From NCBI GenBank assembly GCA_049317525.1, contig JBMOIC010000019.1:1-51239 (forward strand): 51,239 bases of DNA. Direction: 5' to 3'. Origin of the DNA: UBA961 sp049317525. Lineage in GTDB: Bacteria; Bacteroidota; Ignavibacteria; Kapaibacteriales; UBA961. Positions 42,048 to 51,239 of this stretch are shown piece after piece. The notes beneath the pieces were generated by a model. It was given only the letters and a program-made list of their open reading frames with translations, was not told the origin of the DNA and did no database searches. Numbering within the stretch: the first letter of the stretch is position 1; the number at the start of each line of letters is the position of its first letter. The position numbers and the translations under genes were made by a program.

Positions 42048-43214
42048 TTATATGTCTTTTTTGGATTTAAGAAATAAGATGATTGATAAAGTACCAGCTA
42101 TAATAGCAATGATGAAATATAGAGACTGGATACTTTGTAATGAGACAATTGGCTGAGCAATGATGGGTGATAGGAATTGTCCTAAATATAAAGAAGATGT
42201 TAAAAATCCCACTGATCTACCTCTGATTTTAGGATTTGCCAGAGTTATTACCCAAAGTCTCATGGATGGCATCAATAAACCAATACCAGCACCTGCAAAT
42301 AAGGCGGAAAATAGAATAATAGGATATGATGGTGTGATTTGAATACCAAAAAAACCAATTGCTAATAATCCAAATGAAAGAGAACCTAATCTAGCAAATG
42401 AGATGATTTTTTTGAGTTTAGGCATCAAAAAGGAAGTAATGCCTCCACATAAAGTTGCAAGAGAAACAATGGCACCAGCTTTAGCAGGAGAATCTATTCC
42501 ATATGATTGAAGTAAAAAGGGTAATTGTGTAGGTATGCAGTAAAAAATTACCATGCCACTAAACACTATACAACATATACCAATAATTGAAATAGTATGC
42601 ATAGTATATGTTGAATGTTCTAGATTATCGACGATCTCTTCTTTATGTTTTTGCTTTGGTTCGTGAATATATAGAAATGCTGGATAAGCAAGTAATAAAG
42701 CAAGACCATATAAACTGAAAGGATAGCGCCATGATATAGTAGCTAATAGGCCCGCAATTGCAACAAAAAGAACCCCACCAAAAGAGATAAATGTGCCCTG
42801 TAATCCAAGGGCTTTAGTACGTTCTTCGCCATAATAATAATCTGCAATTAATGTTTGTGCAGATGTCATGATGCCTGCTACTGATATTCCTAAAAATGCC
42901 CTGGCAATCAAAAAACCTTCGATTGAATCTAGATATAAGCCCGTAGTACCTGTAATAGCATACAGTATAAGTGAAGTAACTAATAATGTTTTTCTTTTAC
43001 CTTTATCTATGATGATTCCAGCGAATGGCGCAGAACACGCTATAATTAAGCTTGGGATAGTAAGCATTAATTTTACGAGAAATACTGCATTAGGTAAATA
43101 TGCAAAAGCCTCAGCGATTTTTGGAAGAGCTGGTGAAATCGCAGATACAGACATCACAGTTAGGCTACTTGCTAAAAGGAGTATGATTTTACTGATCTTT
43201 CCAAGTGATGTCAT
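42048..43214 (-). CDS. Major facilitator superfamily transporter
   Basis: The 388-residue protein has twelve predicted membrane helices. The first carries SISALSPALPKIAEAF-like spacing typical of drug/H+ antiporters, with FAGIIIDKGKRK as the loop 2-3 motif A (G-x-x-x-D-x-G-x-R). It is probably a proton-driven exporter, substrate unknown. It starts 10 bases after menA and is the last gene of the yebC-menA-MFS operon. Link to menaquinone is not implied by its sequence. Confidence 0.85.
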   Translation of the reverse strand: MTSLGKISKIILLLASSLTVMSVSAISPALPKIAEAFAYLPNAVFLVKLMLTIPSLIIACSAPFAGIIIDKGKRKTLLVTSLILYAITGTTGLYLDSIEGFLIARAFLGISVAGIMTSAQTLIADYYYGEERTKALGLQGTFISFGGVLFVAIAGLLATISWRYPFSLYGLALLLAYPAFLYIHEPKQKHKEEIVDNLEHSTYTMHTISIIGICCIVFSGMVIFYCIPTQLPFLLQSYGIDSPAKAGAIVSLATLCGGITSFLMPKLKKIISFARLGSLSFGLLAIGFFGIQITPSYPIILFSALFAGAGIGLLMPSMRLWVITLANPKIRGRSVGFLTSSLYLGQFLSPIIAQPIVSLQSIQSLYFIIAIIAGTLSIILFLKSKKDI

Positions 43215-43224
43215 GTTTGTACTA

Positions 43225-44112
43225 TTAAAATTTGGTAGACAATATTATACCAATACCTAATAGCAATCCAAAAGCAAAAAGATGTATCGCTGTTTTTTGT
43301 AGCACCGATGTTAATTGAGCTTTAGGTAACTGTATGATATTTTTTGATAAAGAAAGTGCAAAAGGAATCAAAACTAAAGGTAAAAGGATAGAAGGAGACT
43401 GTTTATATAATGCTAGTAAAAGCAATAGAAGATAAGATAAAGACATAAGGATAATATAGAAGATTCTTGATTTCTTTTCACCTAAGTGAACAGCTAAAGT
43501 AATTTTACCAGCTGGAGGATCTGTGTCAATATCTCTAATATTATTTACGAGCAAAATTTTAGCAGCAAATAAACCCATGATGATACCAGTAATTCCTACT
43601 GAAATAGTATAATTAGTCCCAGGAATTTGAATATAATAGCTTCCCCAAACAGGAATAATGCCATAAAATATAAATGCACAAGCTTCTCCAAGTGCATGAT
43701 ATGCAAGGGGATATGGGCCACCAGTATATGCAAAAGCACCCCATAAAGAAAAAATACCTATCAATAAAATTGGCCACCCTGCTTTTTGCACTAAAATCAA
43801 ACCAATTACAAAGGTTATAATGAAAAAAATCCATGATACTTGGCGCATGGATTGTTCGCTTATGGCACCAGAGGCAACAGCTCTTGGAGGTCCAATCCTT
43901 TTAAAATCAGCTCCATGTTTAAAATCATATAAATCATTAAGTAAATTCGAAGTGGTTTGAAGCATCATAGCACATAGAAGCGTTATGAATGCTGTAAACA
44001 AATCAAAATGTCCTTCTTGTGCAGCTAGTACTATCCCAATACTTGTTGGAATAGCACTTGCAGGTAAAATTCTCATTCTTGCCGCAGAAATCCATGCGCT
44101 TAAGGGTGCCAT
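43225..44112 (-). CDS. menA: 1,4-dihydroxy-2-naphthoate polyprenyltransferase MenA
   Basis: The 295-residue membrane enzyme attaches the isoprenoid chain to 1,4-dihydroxy-2-naphthoate to form demethylmenaquinone. The UbiA-family aspartate motifs are NDLYDFKHGAD and NNIRDIDTDPPAGK. RIGPPRAVASGAIS precedes the second helix bundle and about nine helices are predicted. The sequence is closer to MenA than to UbiA or chlorophyll/heme O synthases, implying menaquinone respiration. It lies 8 bases after yebC. Confidence 0.9.
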   Translation of the reverse strand: MAPLSAWISAARMRILPASAIPTSIGIVLAAQEGHFDLFTAFITLLCAMMLQTTSNLLNDLYDFKHGADFKRIGPPRAVASGAISEQSMRQVSWIFFIITFVIGLILVQKAGWPILLIGIFSLWGAFAYTGGPYPLAYHALGEACAFIFYGIIPVWGSYYIQIPGTNYTISVGITGIIMGLFAAKILLVNNIRDIDTDPPAGKITLAVHLGEKKSRIFYIILMSLSYLLLLLLALYKQSPSILLPLVLIPFALSLSKNIIQLPKAQLTSVLQKTAIHLFAFGLLLGIGIILSTKF

Positions 44113-44120
44113 GAAATCTC

Positions 44121-44828
44121 TTAAGCTATATTATGAAATACATTTTGTATATCTTCATCGTCTTCAAGTTTATCTATCAATTTTAAGACATCATCCATTT
44201 GTTCTTCTGTTAAAACAACTGTATTATTTGGCACTCTTTGAAGATTAGCACTTAACATTTCAATTCCTTTTTCTTCTAGAGCTCTTTGCATATGTACAAA
44301 ATTATTGAAGTCTGTATGTGCTAATACTTCATTTTCTTCTATTTCTATATCTTCTGCACCAGCATCTATAAGGTCCATTTCCATATCATCAATGGATTTA
44401 CCTTCTAATGAAATACAAAAAACACCTCTGCGTTGAAATAAAAATTCTAATGCACCAGCAGTAGCCAAAGAACCATTACTTTTATTAAGATAGCTTCTAA
44501 TATTTGCTACTGTTCTTGTTGGATTATCTGTAGCTGCTTCTAAAACAATTGCCACACCATATGGACCATATGCTTCGTACACTATTTCTTGTAAATCTAA
44601 TGAATCCTTACCAGCTGCTCTTTTAATTGCTGCTTCTACTCGCTCTTTGGGCATATTATGAGCCTTTGCAGACTGCATTGCGGCCCTAAGGCGAGGATTT
44701 CCGTCTGGATCTGGTCCACCAGCTTTTGCTGCTATCGCAATTTCTTTGCCTATTCTAGTAAATGCTTTTGCCATTTTATCAAATCTGGCAAACATCTTAT
44801 GTTTACGTTTTTCAAAAATCCTTCCCAT
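44121..44828 (-). CDS. yebC: YebC/PmpR family protein (ribosome-associated translation or transcription regulator)
   Basis: I start at the ATG at 44828, giving 235 residues beginning MGRIFEKRKHKMFARFDKMA; the family norm is M-x-G-H/R-x-x-W/F-x-x-I/K. A longer frame from 44867 would overlap the promoter-like element at 44865-44872. AAKAGGPDPDGNPRLRAA and AHNMPKERVEAAIKRA are the conserved YebC stretches, and the C-terminal domain follows with EDIEIEENEV. YebC proteins have been described as transcription factors and more recently as factors that relieve ribosome stalling at polyprolines. First gene of the yebC-menA-MFS operon. Confidence 0.93.
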   Translation of the reverse strand: MGRIFEKRKHKMFARFDKMAKAFTRIGKEIAIAAKAGGPDPDGNPRLRAAMQSAKAHNMPKERVEAAIKRAAGKDSLDLQEIVYEAYGPYGVAIVLEAATDNPTRTVANIRSYLNKSNGSLATAGALEFLFQRRGVFCISLEGKSIDDMEMDLIDAGAEDIEIEENEVLAHTDFNNFVHMQRALEEKGIEMLSANLQRVPNNTVVLTEEQMDDVLKLIDKLEDDEDIQNVFHNIA

Positions 44829-44864
44829 GATGCTCTTCCAATTAATTGTTGCTATTATTCGACA

Positions 44865-44872
44865 CAAAAATA
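44865..44872 (-). promoter_or_regulatory. Bacteroidota-type -7 element upstream of yebC
   Basis: The complement of 44865-44872 is TATTTTTG, an exact TAnnTTTG. No good TTTG is found at the expected distance upstream, so this is half a promoter. It would give a leader of about 30 bases before the ATG at 44828. Confidence 0.4.
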
Positions 44873-44980
44873 CAAATCAATCAATGTATTATGTGCACAT
44901 TTGCAATAATCTTCTATTTGATTACCTTGGAACTTGATTATGATAAAGCATGGTTTTTCAGAAAACATACGAGAATATAA

Positions 44981-46468
44981 ATGAAATCTGACTGTATTGT
45001 TATTGGCGCTGGATATAGTGGTCTTGCAGCTGCTTCTTTACTAGCTAAACAAGGTTTTTCCTGTACTTTATTAGAAAAACATACTGCTATTGGGGGCTGT
45101 GCTTCCTTTTTTAGAAGAATGAAATTCTCTTTTGATGTGGGTGCTACAACATTAAGTGGTGTGCAAAAACATCAACCTTTGGGTAAATTGTTTGATGCAT
45201 TGCAGATTTCTCCAGAACTGAAGCAATTAGATCCAGCAATGATTATTTATCTTGATGGTAAAAAAATTATCAGATATCAAGATAAAAAACAATGGATTCA
45301 AGAAGCTGAGTCTCATTTTGGAAAAAAGGGCCAAGCTGCTTTTTGGAATGACATATATGCTATCGATAATGCAATTTGGGAATTGATGGACAAAAACCCT
45401 GAATTCCCTCCTTCGAATTTTAAGGATCTATTTAACATTGCTAGTAGACTTTCTAATATTAAAGCTCTTCCTTTATTAGTTCAGCTTTTCCGTCCAATGG
45501 ATATATTATTGGAAAAGCATGGATTACATCGCAATGCTTTTTTTAAGCGATTTATCAATGAGCAATTATTGATTAGTACTCAAAGTTTTAGTGATTCTGC
45601 ACCTATAGTAACAGGTGCTATGGGTTTGGCATATCCTTCAGAAACATATTATCCAATTGGAGGAATTGTTAAACCTGCCCAGTTAATGCTTGATTCTTTT
45701 AGAAAGAATAATGGTACTTTGATCATGAAAGAAGAAATTGTGAAAATCAAGAATACATCTTCTGGTGAATATGCTGTTTATACTGCAAAAGGTAATGAAT
45801 ATACATGCACATATTTAATTTCAAGTATTCCAATTTGGAATCTTACCAGTATTACGTCTGATTCTACAATTCATCCTAAAGCGCAATCATATGCAGAATC
45901 ATTCCCCAAAGCATGGGGAGCTTTTACTGTATACTTTGCTGTAGAATCTGATTTTATGCCACAAAGTGTGTACAATCAAGTTCATACAAAAAGTACTATT
46001 CCTCATTGTGAAGGAGATTCTTTTTTTATGACATATTCTATGTCTGATGATATAAAAAAAGCACCACTAGGTTGGCATACCATTACAATTTCTACGCATA
46101 CCGAGGCTTCACAATGGTTTGATATTCCTAAAGACATTTATGAACAAAAAAAGCAAGAAACGCTTACTTTTATCATGAATGAAGTACATAGAATATTTCC
46201 AGAATTAGAACATGCACCGAAAGAATATATAGAAGCTGGAACTCCTGTCACTTTTGCTCATTATACAGGAAGACATCGGGGTTTTGTTGGTGGCATTCCA
46301 CATAGTGTAGAAACCGGCTTTTTAGGATTACCCAGAAATAATGATGGATTACAGAATTTTTATCACATTGGTGATACTGCTTTTCCAGGACAAGGAACCC
46401 CAGCGGTAATTATGAGTGCTATGAATGCTGTAAAAAAGATTGTAAAACATAATCATACAGTTATATAG
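44981..46468 (+). CDS. FAD-dependent oxidoreductase of the carotenoid desaturase (CrtI/CrtD) group
   Basis: The 495-residue flavoprotein begins with the FAD-binding motif VIGAGYSGLAAASLLA and GGCASFFRRMKFSFDVG, which is the CrtI/CrtD-type start (G-G-x-x-x-x-F-x-x-x-x-x-F-D-x-G). It ends with FYHIGDTAFPGQGTPAVIMSA, the conserved C-terminal FAD motif. The family contains phytoene desaturases, carotenoid C-3',4' desaturases, retinol saturases and related redox enzymes, so the substrate stays open. No other carotenoid gene such as crtB lies here. It is monocistronic, divergent from yebC. Confidence 0.8.
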   Translation: MKSDCIVIGAGYSGLAAASLLAKQGFSCTLLEKHTAIGGCASFFRRMKFSFDVGATTLSGVQKHQPLGKLFDALQISPELKQLDPAMIIYLDGKKIIRYQDKKQWIQEAESHFGKKGQAAFWNDIYAIDNAIWELMDKNPEFPPSNFKDLFNIASRLSNIKALPLLVQLFRPMDILLEKHGLHRNAFFKRFINEQLLISTQSFSDSAPIVTGAMGLAYPSETYYPIGGIVKPAQLMLDSFRKNNGTLIMKEEIVKIKNTSSGEYAVYTAKGNEYTCTYLISSIPIWNLTSITSDSTIHPKAQSYAESFPKAWGAFTVYFAVESDFMPQSVYNQVHTKSTIPHCEGDSFFMTYSMSDDIKKAPLGWHTITISTHTEASQWFDIPKDIYEQKKQETLTFIMNEVHRIFPELEHAPKEYIEAGTPVTFAHYTGRHRGFVGGIPHSVETGFLGLPRNNDGLQNFYHIGDTAFPGQGTPAVIMSAMNAVKKIVKHNHTVI

Positions 46469-46516
46469 TTGAAACTTTATCTGTAATTTTCAGAAAAAAT
46501 ATTTGGTGTCATCACT

Positions 46517-47041
46517 ATGTTTGCAATCCTTTTTTCTAAATATTATCTAGAAATAAAATGGTCTTTATTCTTCCTTCTTATGAGTTTGTCATGGGTTTGG
46601 GCAGAAAAACTTTGTGGCTTACATGATATCTATATTCAACAACATGCAATGTATACCAATTTGATGGGTATTCCGGCTGTATTGATATACTTTTTAGCTA
46701 TGTGGGAAAAAAGAAAAAGTCTAGATAATGTTATGTCTTTCAAACAAGCATTTATGTATGGATTATCTATTACTTTAATTGTAGTTGCATTAAGTCCATT
46801 TATGACATATATAAGTTTTACCTTGATTACGCCTCACTTTTTTGAACAAGCCATCCAATTTTCAGTGAAACAAAATTATATGAATAGTAAAGATGCTTCT
46901 GCATACTTTTCTTTAGATTCTTATATTCTTCAATCAGTATTTGGAGGATTTATTATGGGTTTGATTACAACTGCAATCACAGCATTTTTTATGAAATCCT
47001 CTCCTGTTTCAATTAAAAATAATGTCAACCAAGATGCTTAA
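46517..47041 (+). CDS. DUF4199 family membrane protein
   Basis: The 174-residue protein has four predicted helices (about 15-31, 45-63, 77-102 and 142-165) and the family stretch SFKQAFMYGLSITLI. DUF4199 is a small Bacteroidota/Chlorobi family of unknown function. The gene overlaps the start of the heparinase-like gene, so the two are co-translated. Confidence 0.75.
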   Translation: MFAILFSKYYLEIKWSLFFLLMSLSWVWAEKLCGLHDIYIQQHAMYTNLMGIPAVLIYFLAMWEKRKSLDNVMSFKQAFMYGLSITLIVVALSPFMTYISFTLITPHFFEQAIQFSVKQNYMNSKDASAYFSLDSYILQSVFGGFIMGLITTAITAFFMKSSPVSIKNNVNQDA

Positions 47042-49670
47042 ACAGTACGCTATTTATATTTCAATAGTATGCTGTATAGTATGTTCTATGCAAGGGCAAA
47101 TCCGTCCATTTGGCATCATCAATTCTGAAGAAAAATCTGGTATACTATCTTCAACTATGTTAAAGCAATTATTACCAAGTATTTTATCTTCGGCTCAAAC
47201 CCCAATTCCAAGTGGTAATACAGAAAGTAATGATAGAAGACAAAGAGCAATCTTAGCAAAAAATGCTGCTTTTTGTGCATATATCGGAAAGCAAATAATT
47301 AATAATGAAATAGTGGATTTATCCAATGCAGAAATCCTACAATTAGTTGATAAAGCACAGAAAATCCTTATTGCTACTAATACCAGTATTCCAAATTTAA
47401 GTATAACAACACCAAATGCTTATGAAGATTGGCAATGGAGATCAAAAGAGCTTATCGATTTATTATCTGCTTATGATCTATTAAAAGCACTTAATCAATC
47501 AGATTCAATATCGATGTTTTCTGCACTCAATAAGCTTGCAATATTTGCCTCTACTTTTCATCAAGAAGCCACAAAATCTGTGTTTGGATTTACTTTTTTT
47601 GGAACAATAAAAAACAATCATTCTTTAATGACGGCTGGGGCAATTGGTATGTCTGCCGTTATTTTATCGGATTATCAGACAATTATTCCAGAACAGCAAC
47701 CTAAAATATGGTTACAAACTGCATTGGGTGCAATTGAAGATATTATGTGGAAAGCAGATGCAAGTCAATCTGCTGATAGTGGAAGGGCAGGCTACTCTGA
47801 GGGGCCACATTATTTCAGATATGCAATGCTTAATATGCTTCCTTTTTTTAGGGCTTTGAAACATGTATATCCTGATACATTTTTTTTAGTTAAAAATTCA
47901 TTAATCAGACATCCTTTCTATGATAAACGATATAGAAATATAGCACAATGGATAATGACAATCATGCAACCTGATGGAACATTACCAGCGATAGGTGATA
48001 CGTTTATGGGGTCTGGATTTCCAGAATTAGGTTTATTTGATGATCAAGGTTTAGTATATCCTTATACGATATCAGCATTAAATCAGCAATTACAATCTAC
48101 CGTAGATATGCGCGCAAATTACTTAAGTGCTTTACAATATGCTGGTTATACGCCTCAACAAGGATTACAAGTAAATGATCAAGCTGGTTCTGCTGTTTTT
48201 AGAGCAGGAAATCAATCTGATAATTGGTATGTGCATATTAATGGAAAACATGGAAAAATTAGAACTTCTGGTGCTGGCCATTCTCAAAGTGATGCTGCAA
48301 GTTTTTTAATGTGGACACATGGCAGGCCAATGCTTTTAGACCCAGGATATCTACAATATGGAATGCGCGATTTGGTTGGACAAGCCACACATCATAATAG
48401 TATTTTGATAGATGGTAAGGGTCCTCCAAATGGAGCTCCTTTGTCACCAGGTGGTGCTGATGTGTATTTTAGAAATCAATGTTCTTTGCCTAGTATTCAA
48501 TATATGGATCTAGAAACTTCATATAATGAAGCAGATATTAAACGATCTTTTATCAATATTGAAGATAGTTTCTTTATTATTTCAGATTGGATTAAGGCAG
48601 ATAAGCCGCATTCTTATACATTTCAAATGCACGGTAACGGTGTAATTAATGGAACAGAATCTACAGGTATAAGTTTTGTTAAAAAAACTAAATCTGGGGG
48701 AAATGCTACATGGGAAAGAGACTCTGCTGCAGTAGATGCCGTAATTATTGGAACTGAAGGTGCACAGTTAAAGGCCGATACTGCTGTACATGAAGAAGCA
48801 TATATGAAAACAGGTACTCATACTGTAATAAGACATACAACAAATTCAACCTTGCAAGCTGCATTTGGTAGTATTATTATTCCACGTAAAAGGTCTAAAA
48901 ACCAATCAATAAAACCAGAAATAATTCTTGCTCAAGATTCTTTAGCGGCAATAGGAATAGAATATGGCTCTAAGAGTTTTTTAATTTCATTAGTAAAATC
49001 TGATATTTCTTTACAAAAGATTATTGCATTAACCCAGAATGAGCAAGGTTTTATAGCATACAGCGATGCTACCTATATTTTGATGTGGCAAGGAGAAAGA
49101 TTAGATGATTTTGTTCTATTATTAAGGGATGGAACACAGTTTACAGATGCCGAAACAGACTATCCTATTTTGTCTTCAGATACAAGAACAACAATGGCTA
49201 TATCAGCATTTCCAGGAGGCTTTAAAGGATATTATGGCAATAAAGGAGTATTAAAACATTCACTTATAAAGCTCATTCCTGGTAATCAAATCGATTCTTT
49301 GGGTATAATTGATATACTATCGGATGGGAATATTCAATCGTGGAATCAGGATTCAATTGTGTTTTCTGGCCCGGGTGAATTTACAATTCTTATTGGCAAA
49401 AAAGTTAATAAAGTCAAAGAATCTGCTGACCAACTATCATCAATGTATTATCATCAACAAAGATTATACATTCATCAATTAGATCAAGATGCACAATCAA
49501 TCAGGATTGTTTCTTTACAAGGAAAAGAGATAAAAAGGGAAATACTTAATGATAAGAATAATGGACAATTTTTTATGAATGTATCCGATATTCCAATTGG
49601 ATATTATAATGTACAAGTAATTGATATATATGGTTTTGTACAACAAAAAGGCTTGATTTTGGGATATTGA
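47022..49670 (+). CDS. Secreted heparinase II/III-like polysaccharide lyase with type IX-like tail
   Basis: The 882-residue protein has a signal peptide (a start at 47034 is also possible; both overlap the DUF4199 gene). Residues of about 50-370 form an alpha/alpha toroid with WQWRSKELIDLLSAY and GRAGYSEGPHYFRYA, carrying the Tyr/His acid-base candidates. About 390-640 is the heparinase II/III-like beta-sandwich with GHSQSDAASFLMW, MLLDPGYLQYG and HHNSILIDG. The tail (DIPIGYYNVQVIDIYG) looks like a type IX sorting domain. It probably cleaves an acidic polysaccharide such as a glycosaminoglycan or alginate-like polymer by beta-elimination. No SusC/D or other polysaccharide locus genes are nearby. 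Confidence 0.82.
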   Translation: MSTKMLKQYAIYISIVCCIVCSMQGQIRPFGIINSEEKSGILSSTMLKQLLPSILSSAQTPIPSGNTESNDRRQRAILAKNAAFCAYIGKQIINNEIVDLSNAEILQLVDKAQKILIATNTSIPNLSITTPNAYEDWQWRSKELIDLLSAYDLLKALNQSDSISMFSALNKLAIFASTFHQEATKSVFGFTFFGTIKNNHSLMTAGAIGMSAVILSDYQTIIPEQQPKIWLQTALGAIEDIMWKADASQSADSGRAGYSEGPHYFRYAMLNMLPFFRALKHVYPDTFFLVKNSLIRHPFYDKRYRNIAQWIMTIMQPDGTLPAIGDTFMGSGFPELGLFDDQGLVYPYTISALNQQLQSTVDMRANYLSALQYAGYTPQQGLQVNDQAGSAVFRAGNQSDNWYVHINGKHGKIRTSGAGHSQSDAASFLMWTHGRPMLLDPGYLQYGMRDLVGQATHHNSILIDGKGPPNGAPLSPGGADVYFRNQCSLPSIQYMDLETSYNEADIKRSFINIEDSFFIISDWIKADKPHSYTFQMHGNGVINGTESTGISFVKKTKSGGNATWERDSAAVDAVIIGTEGAQLKADTAVHEEAYMKTGTHTVIRHTTNSTLQAAFGSIIIPRKRSKNQSIKPEIILAQDSLAAIGIEYGSKSFLISLVKSDISLQKIIALTQNEQGFIAYSDATYILMWQGERLDDFVLLLRDGTQFTDAETDYPILSSDTRTTMAISAFPGGFKGYYGNKGVLKHSLIKLIPGNQIDSLGIIDILSDGNIQSWNQDSIVFSGPGEFTILIGKKVNKVKESADQLSSMYYHQQRLYIHQLDQDAQSIRIVSLQGKEIKREILNDKNNGQFFMNVSDIPIGYYNVQVIDIYGFVQQKGLILGY

Positions 49671-49736
49671 GTCATTGAACATATAAATTATATGATATTA
49701 TTTGATTAAATGGGCAAAAAGCATAAAAAACACAGT

Positions 49737-49764
49737 TTTGTAAACATAACCTTTCGTATTTTTG
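49737..49764 (+). promoter_or_regulatory. Candidate Bacteroidota-type promoter of the last gene
   Basis: TATTTTTG at 49757-49764 matches TAnnTTTG exactly and TTTG lies at 49737-49740, but the spacer is 16 bases, shorter than usual. The predicted start gives a leader of about 65 bases before the ATG at 49836. Confidence 0.45.
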
Positions 49765-49835
49765 CATATTCAATTTGGGCTAATTGCCTCTAATAACTCG
49801 CTAATTATCAGTATACACATATTATTCAGGAATCT

Positions 49836-51239
49836 ATGAAACGGTTCTTACAGTTTTTTGCTTTGCTTATCTTGGTTTCTACCGCATCCATTATAGCACA
49901 AGTAAATTATCCAGCTTCTTTTGATTTAGCAACTGGGCCTTATTCATTTACGAATTGGGCAAATACAAATCCTGCTGGCACATATCCACCAAATATGATA
50001 TTCCATAGATATGATAAAGCTGATGGAAAATTATTAGACTCTGCATTTATCAATTATGCCTTGGCATATAATGCTACTTCTGGGATAAAAGTAAATGGCT
50101 TAACAGCTGATGGCATTGAATTTGTAAATTCTTCTGCTACACAATCAGTTGGTATGGCAGTTGTGGCATTAAAAACAACAAATAGAACTTCAATAAATGT
50201 TTCTTTTACAGCTGCTTTAAGGGCATGGAATGGAGCTACTCCTTTTGCACCAAGGCGTGAATGGGCTATTCGTTTACAGTATAGTACAGGGAATACATCT
50301 GCATCAGGTTGGACAGATGTCTTAAGCGGAGGTGTTCCTGTTGAATTTTCAACAGTTGGATTAAATGCACCATCAGCAGAACAAGTTAAAAGTGCAGTAT
50401 TACCATCAGCATGTGATAATCAGGCTATAGTATATGTTAGATTTAAATTTTATGATTTAGTAAATCCTGGTGGTGGCGGTTCTAGGCCGCAGTGTCGTTT
50501 AGATGAGATTAATATTACAAGTTCATCAGCAATTGCTACACCAACAAAGCTTGCAATCACTTCTATTGTTCCTTCTACAGTATCATCTACTAGTACATTT
50601 AGTGCATCTGTTCAAACTCAAAGTGCGGCAAATTCGCCTGCAAATGTATCTGCAAATACTCCTTTTACTTTAGATGTTTTTTCAGGAACAGGTGTATTAT
50701 TAGGAAATGTTACTGGAACAATTCCTGCAAATAGTAGTACGACAACTGTTACAGGACTTTCTTATTCAAAAATTGAGAATAGCGTTCAGATTAGAGCAGT
50801 TTCTAATGGAGATCCATTAACTGATGGTATTAGTGCTCCATTTAATGTCATTCAAGGAGCTACAACGATTGCTATCAATAGTTTAGTAAATGCTTCTAAT
50901 GTGAATAAAGCAATAAGTCCATTTACAGTTAATGTTAATAGACCAGATGGCACGATTGATTCAAATTATCAAGGTACTATAACAATTACCAAGTTAAGTG
51001 GTTTAGGAAATGTTTTAGGTACTTTATCAGGTACAATTGCTAATGGCGGTGTAAGATTTTCTACAGTAAGTTTTTCAGATACTGGATCTTATACACTCAA
51101 TATATCTGCTACTAATCTTACTCCTGTTCAAAGATCTATCATGATTTATCCTAAAATCAACATGACAGAGCTTTTTATTCCTCAATACATGAAATCTGCT
51201 ACAAGTGCAACACGTGTTCCTACTTGGGCATTGGTTAGA
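49836..51239 (+). CDS. Secreted protein with Ig-like domains, cut by the window end (partial)
   Basis: The frame stays open for 468 codons to the last base, so the protein is truncated at its C-terminus by the window, not by mutation. It starts with a signal peptide (MKRFLQFFALLILVSTASII, then AQ). Residues 23-225 form a beta-rich domain with a tryptophan and two cysteines (SACDNQ and PQCRLDE). From about 235 come Ig/invasin-like beta-sandwich repeats: TKLAITSIVPSTVSS, TFSASVQTQS, SGTGVLLGNVTGTIP, then a second with TIAINSLVNASN. At the end MTELFIPQYMKSAT begins another domain. The pattern recalls long type IX cargo of this phylum, but the tail that would prove it is outside the window. Function unknown, probably surface-located. 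Confidence 0.7.
   Translation, partial: MKRFLQFFALLILVSTASIIAQVNYPASFDLATGPYSFTNWANTNPAGTYPPNMIFHRYDKADGKLLDSAFINYALAYNATSGIKVNGLTADGIEFVNSSATQSVGMAVVALKTTNRTSINVSFTAALRAWNGATPFAPRREWAIRLQYSTGNTSASGWTDVLSGGVPVEFSTVGLNAPSAEQVKSAVLPSACDNQAIVYVRFKFYDLVNPGGGGSRPQCRLDEINITSSSAIATPTKLAITSIVPSTVSSTSTFSASVQTQSAANSPANVSANTPFTLDVFSGTGVLLGNVTGTIPANSSTTTVTGLSYSKIENSVQIRAVSNGDPLTDGISAPFNVIQGATTIAINSLVNASNVNKAISPFTVNVNRPDGTIDSNYQGTITITKLSGLGNVLGTLSGTIANGGVRFSTVSFSDTGSYTLNISATNLTPVQRSIMIYPKINMTELFIPQYMKSATSATRVPTWALVR

Overview
The window is AT-rich (about one third G+C) and densely coded, and reads as chromosomal DNA of a Gram-negative member of the Bacteroidota/Chlorobi side of the FCB group. The grounds are: (i) at least six secreted proteins end in the beta-sandwich tail typical of type IX secretion cargo; (ii) several intergenic regions carry the Bacteroidota-type promoter TTTG-N19/20-TAnnTTTG instead of an E. 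coli-like -35/-10; (iii) the gene families DUF4199, HupE/UreJ_2, MenA and a BamA-like barrel protein are present; (iv) a small basic protein resembling the Bacteroidota DUF4295 family lies in a ribosomal-protein operon. A deep branch such as Kapabacteria or Ignavibacteria is possible, but the sequence alone does not fix it. The multicopper oxidase and the 3-hydroxyanthranilate dioxygenase both use O2, and a B12-dependent ribonucleotide reductase is the only RNR seen.

Layout. 1-2403: three plus-strand surface/membrane genes (small outer-membrane-like protein, lipoprotein alpha/beta hydrolase, single-pass protein). 2444-9923: a tight minus-strand run, read in the order exonuclease-UvrC fusion, mreC, mreD, then a MacAB/Lol-like exporter (adaptor, ATPase, two permeases). 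9968-12401: a secreted beta-propeller protein and an unknown membrane-anchored protein. 12536-17525: thioesterase, NAD-binding protein, Rel/SpoT, 3-hydroxyanthranilate dioxygenase and type III pantothenate kinase. 17547-20545: two ribosomal-protein operons (rplU-rpmA; small basic protein-rpmE-rpsR), each with a recognisable promoter and terminator, flanking an ATP-grasp gene and dut. 20623-29130: unknown membrane protein, glutathione peroxidase-like protein, ruvB, fbp, a CapA-like lipoprotein and a very large protease/propeller/barrel protein. 29131-29775: the only long non-coding stretch, in front of nrdJ. 29776-34553: nrdJ and queA.

34537-41890 is the most unusual part: a seven-gene minus-strand operon reading multicopper oxidase, thioredoxin-like protein, secreted beta-sandwich protein, YHYH-domain protein, HupE/UreJ-type permease, DUF1566 protein and YhcH-type protein. 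Four of these have export signals plus type IX-like tails, and one is a membrane permease of a metal-linked family. I read this as a candidate cell-surface metal (probably copper) redox or acquisition module; the function is inference.

42048-44828 is a yebC-menA-MFS operon. 44981-49670 holds a CrtI-like flavoprotein, a DUF4199 membrane protein and a secreted heparinase II/III-like lyase. A secreted Ig-like repeat protein starts at 49836 and runs off the end. No tRNA, rRNA, CRISPR array, insertion sequence or prophage was seen.
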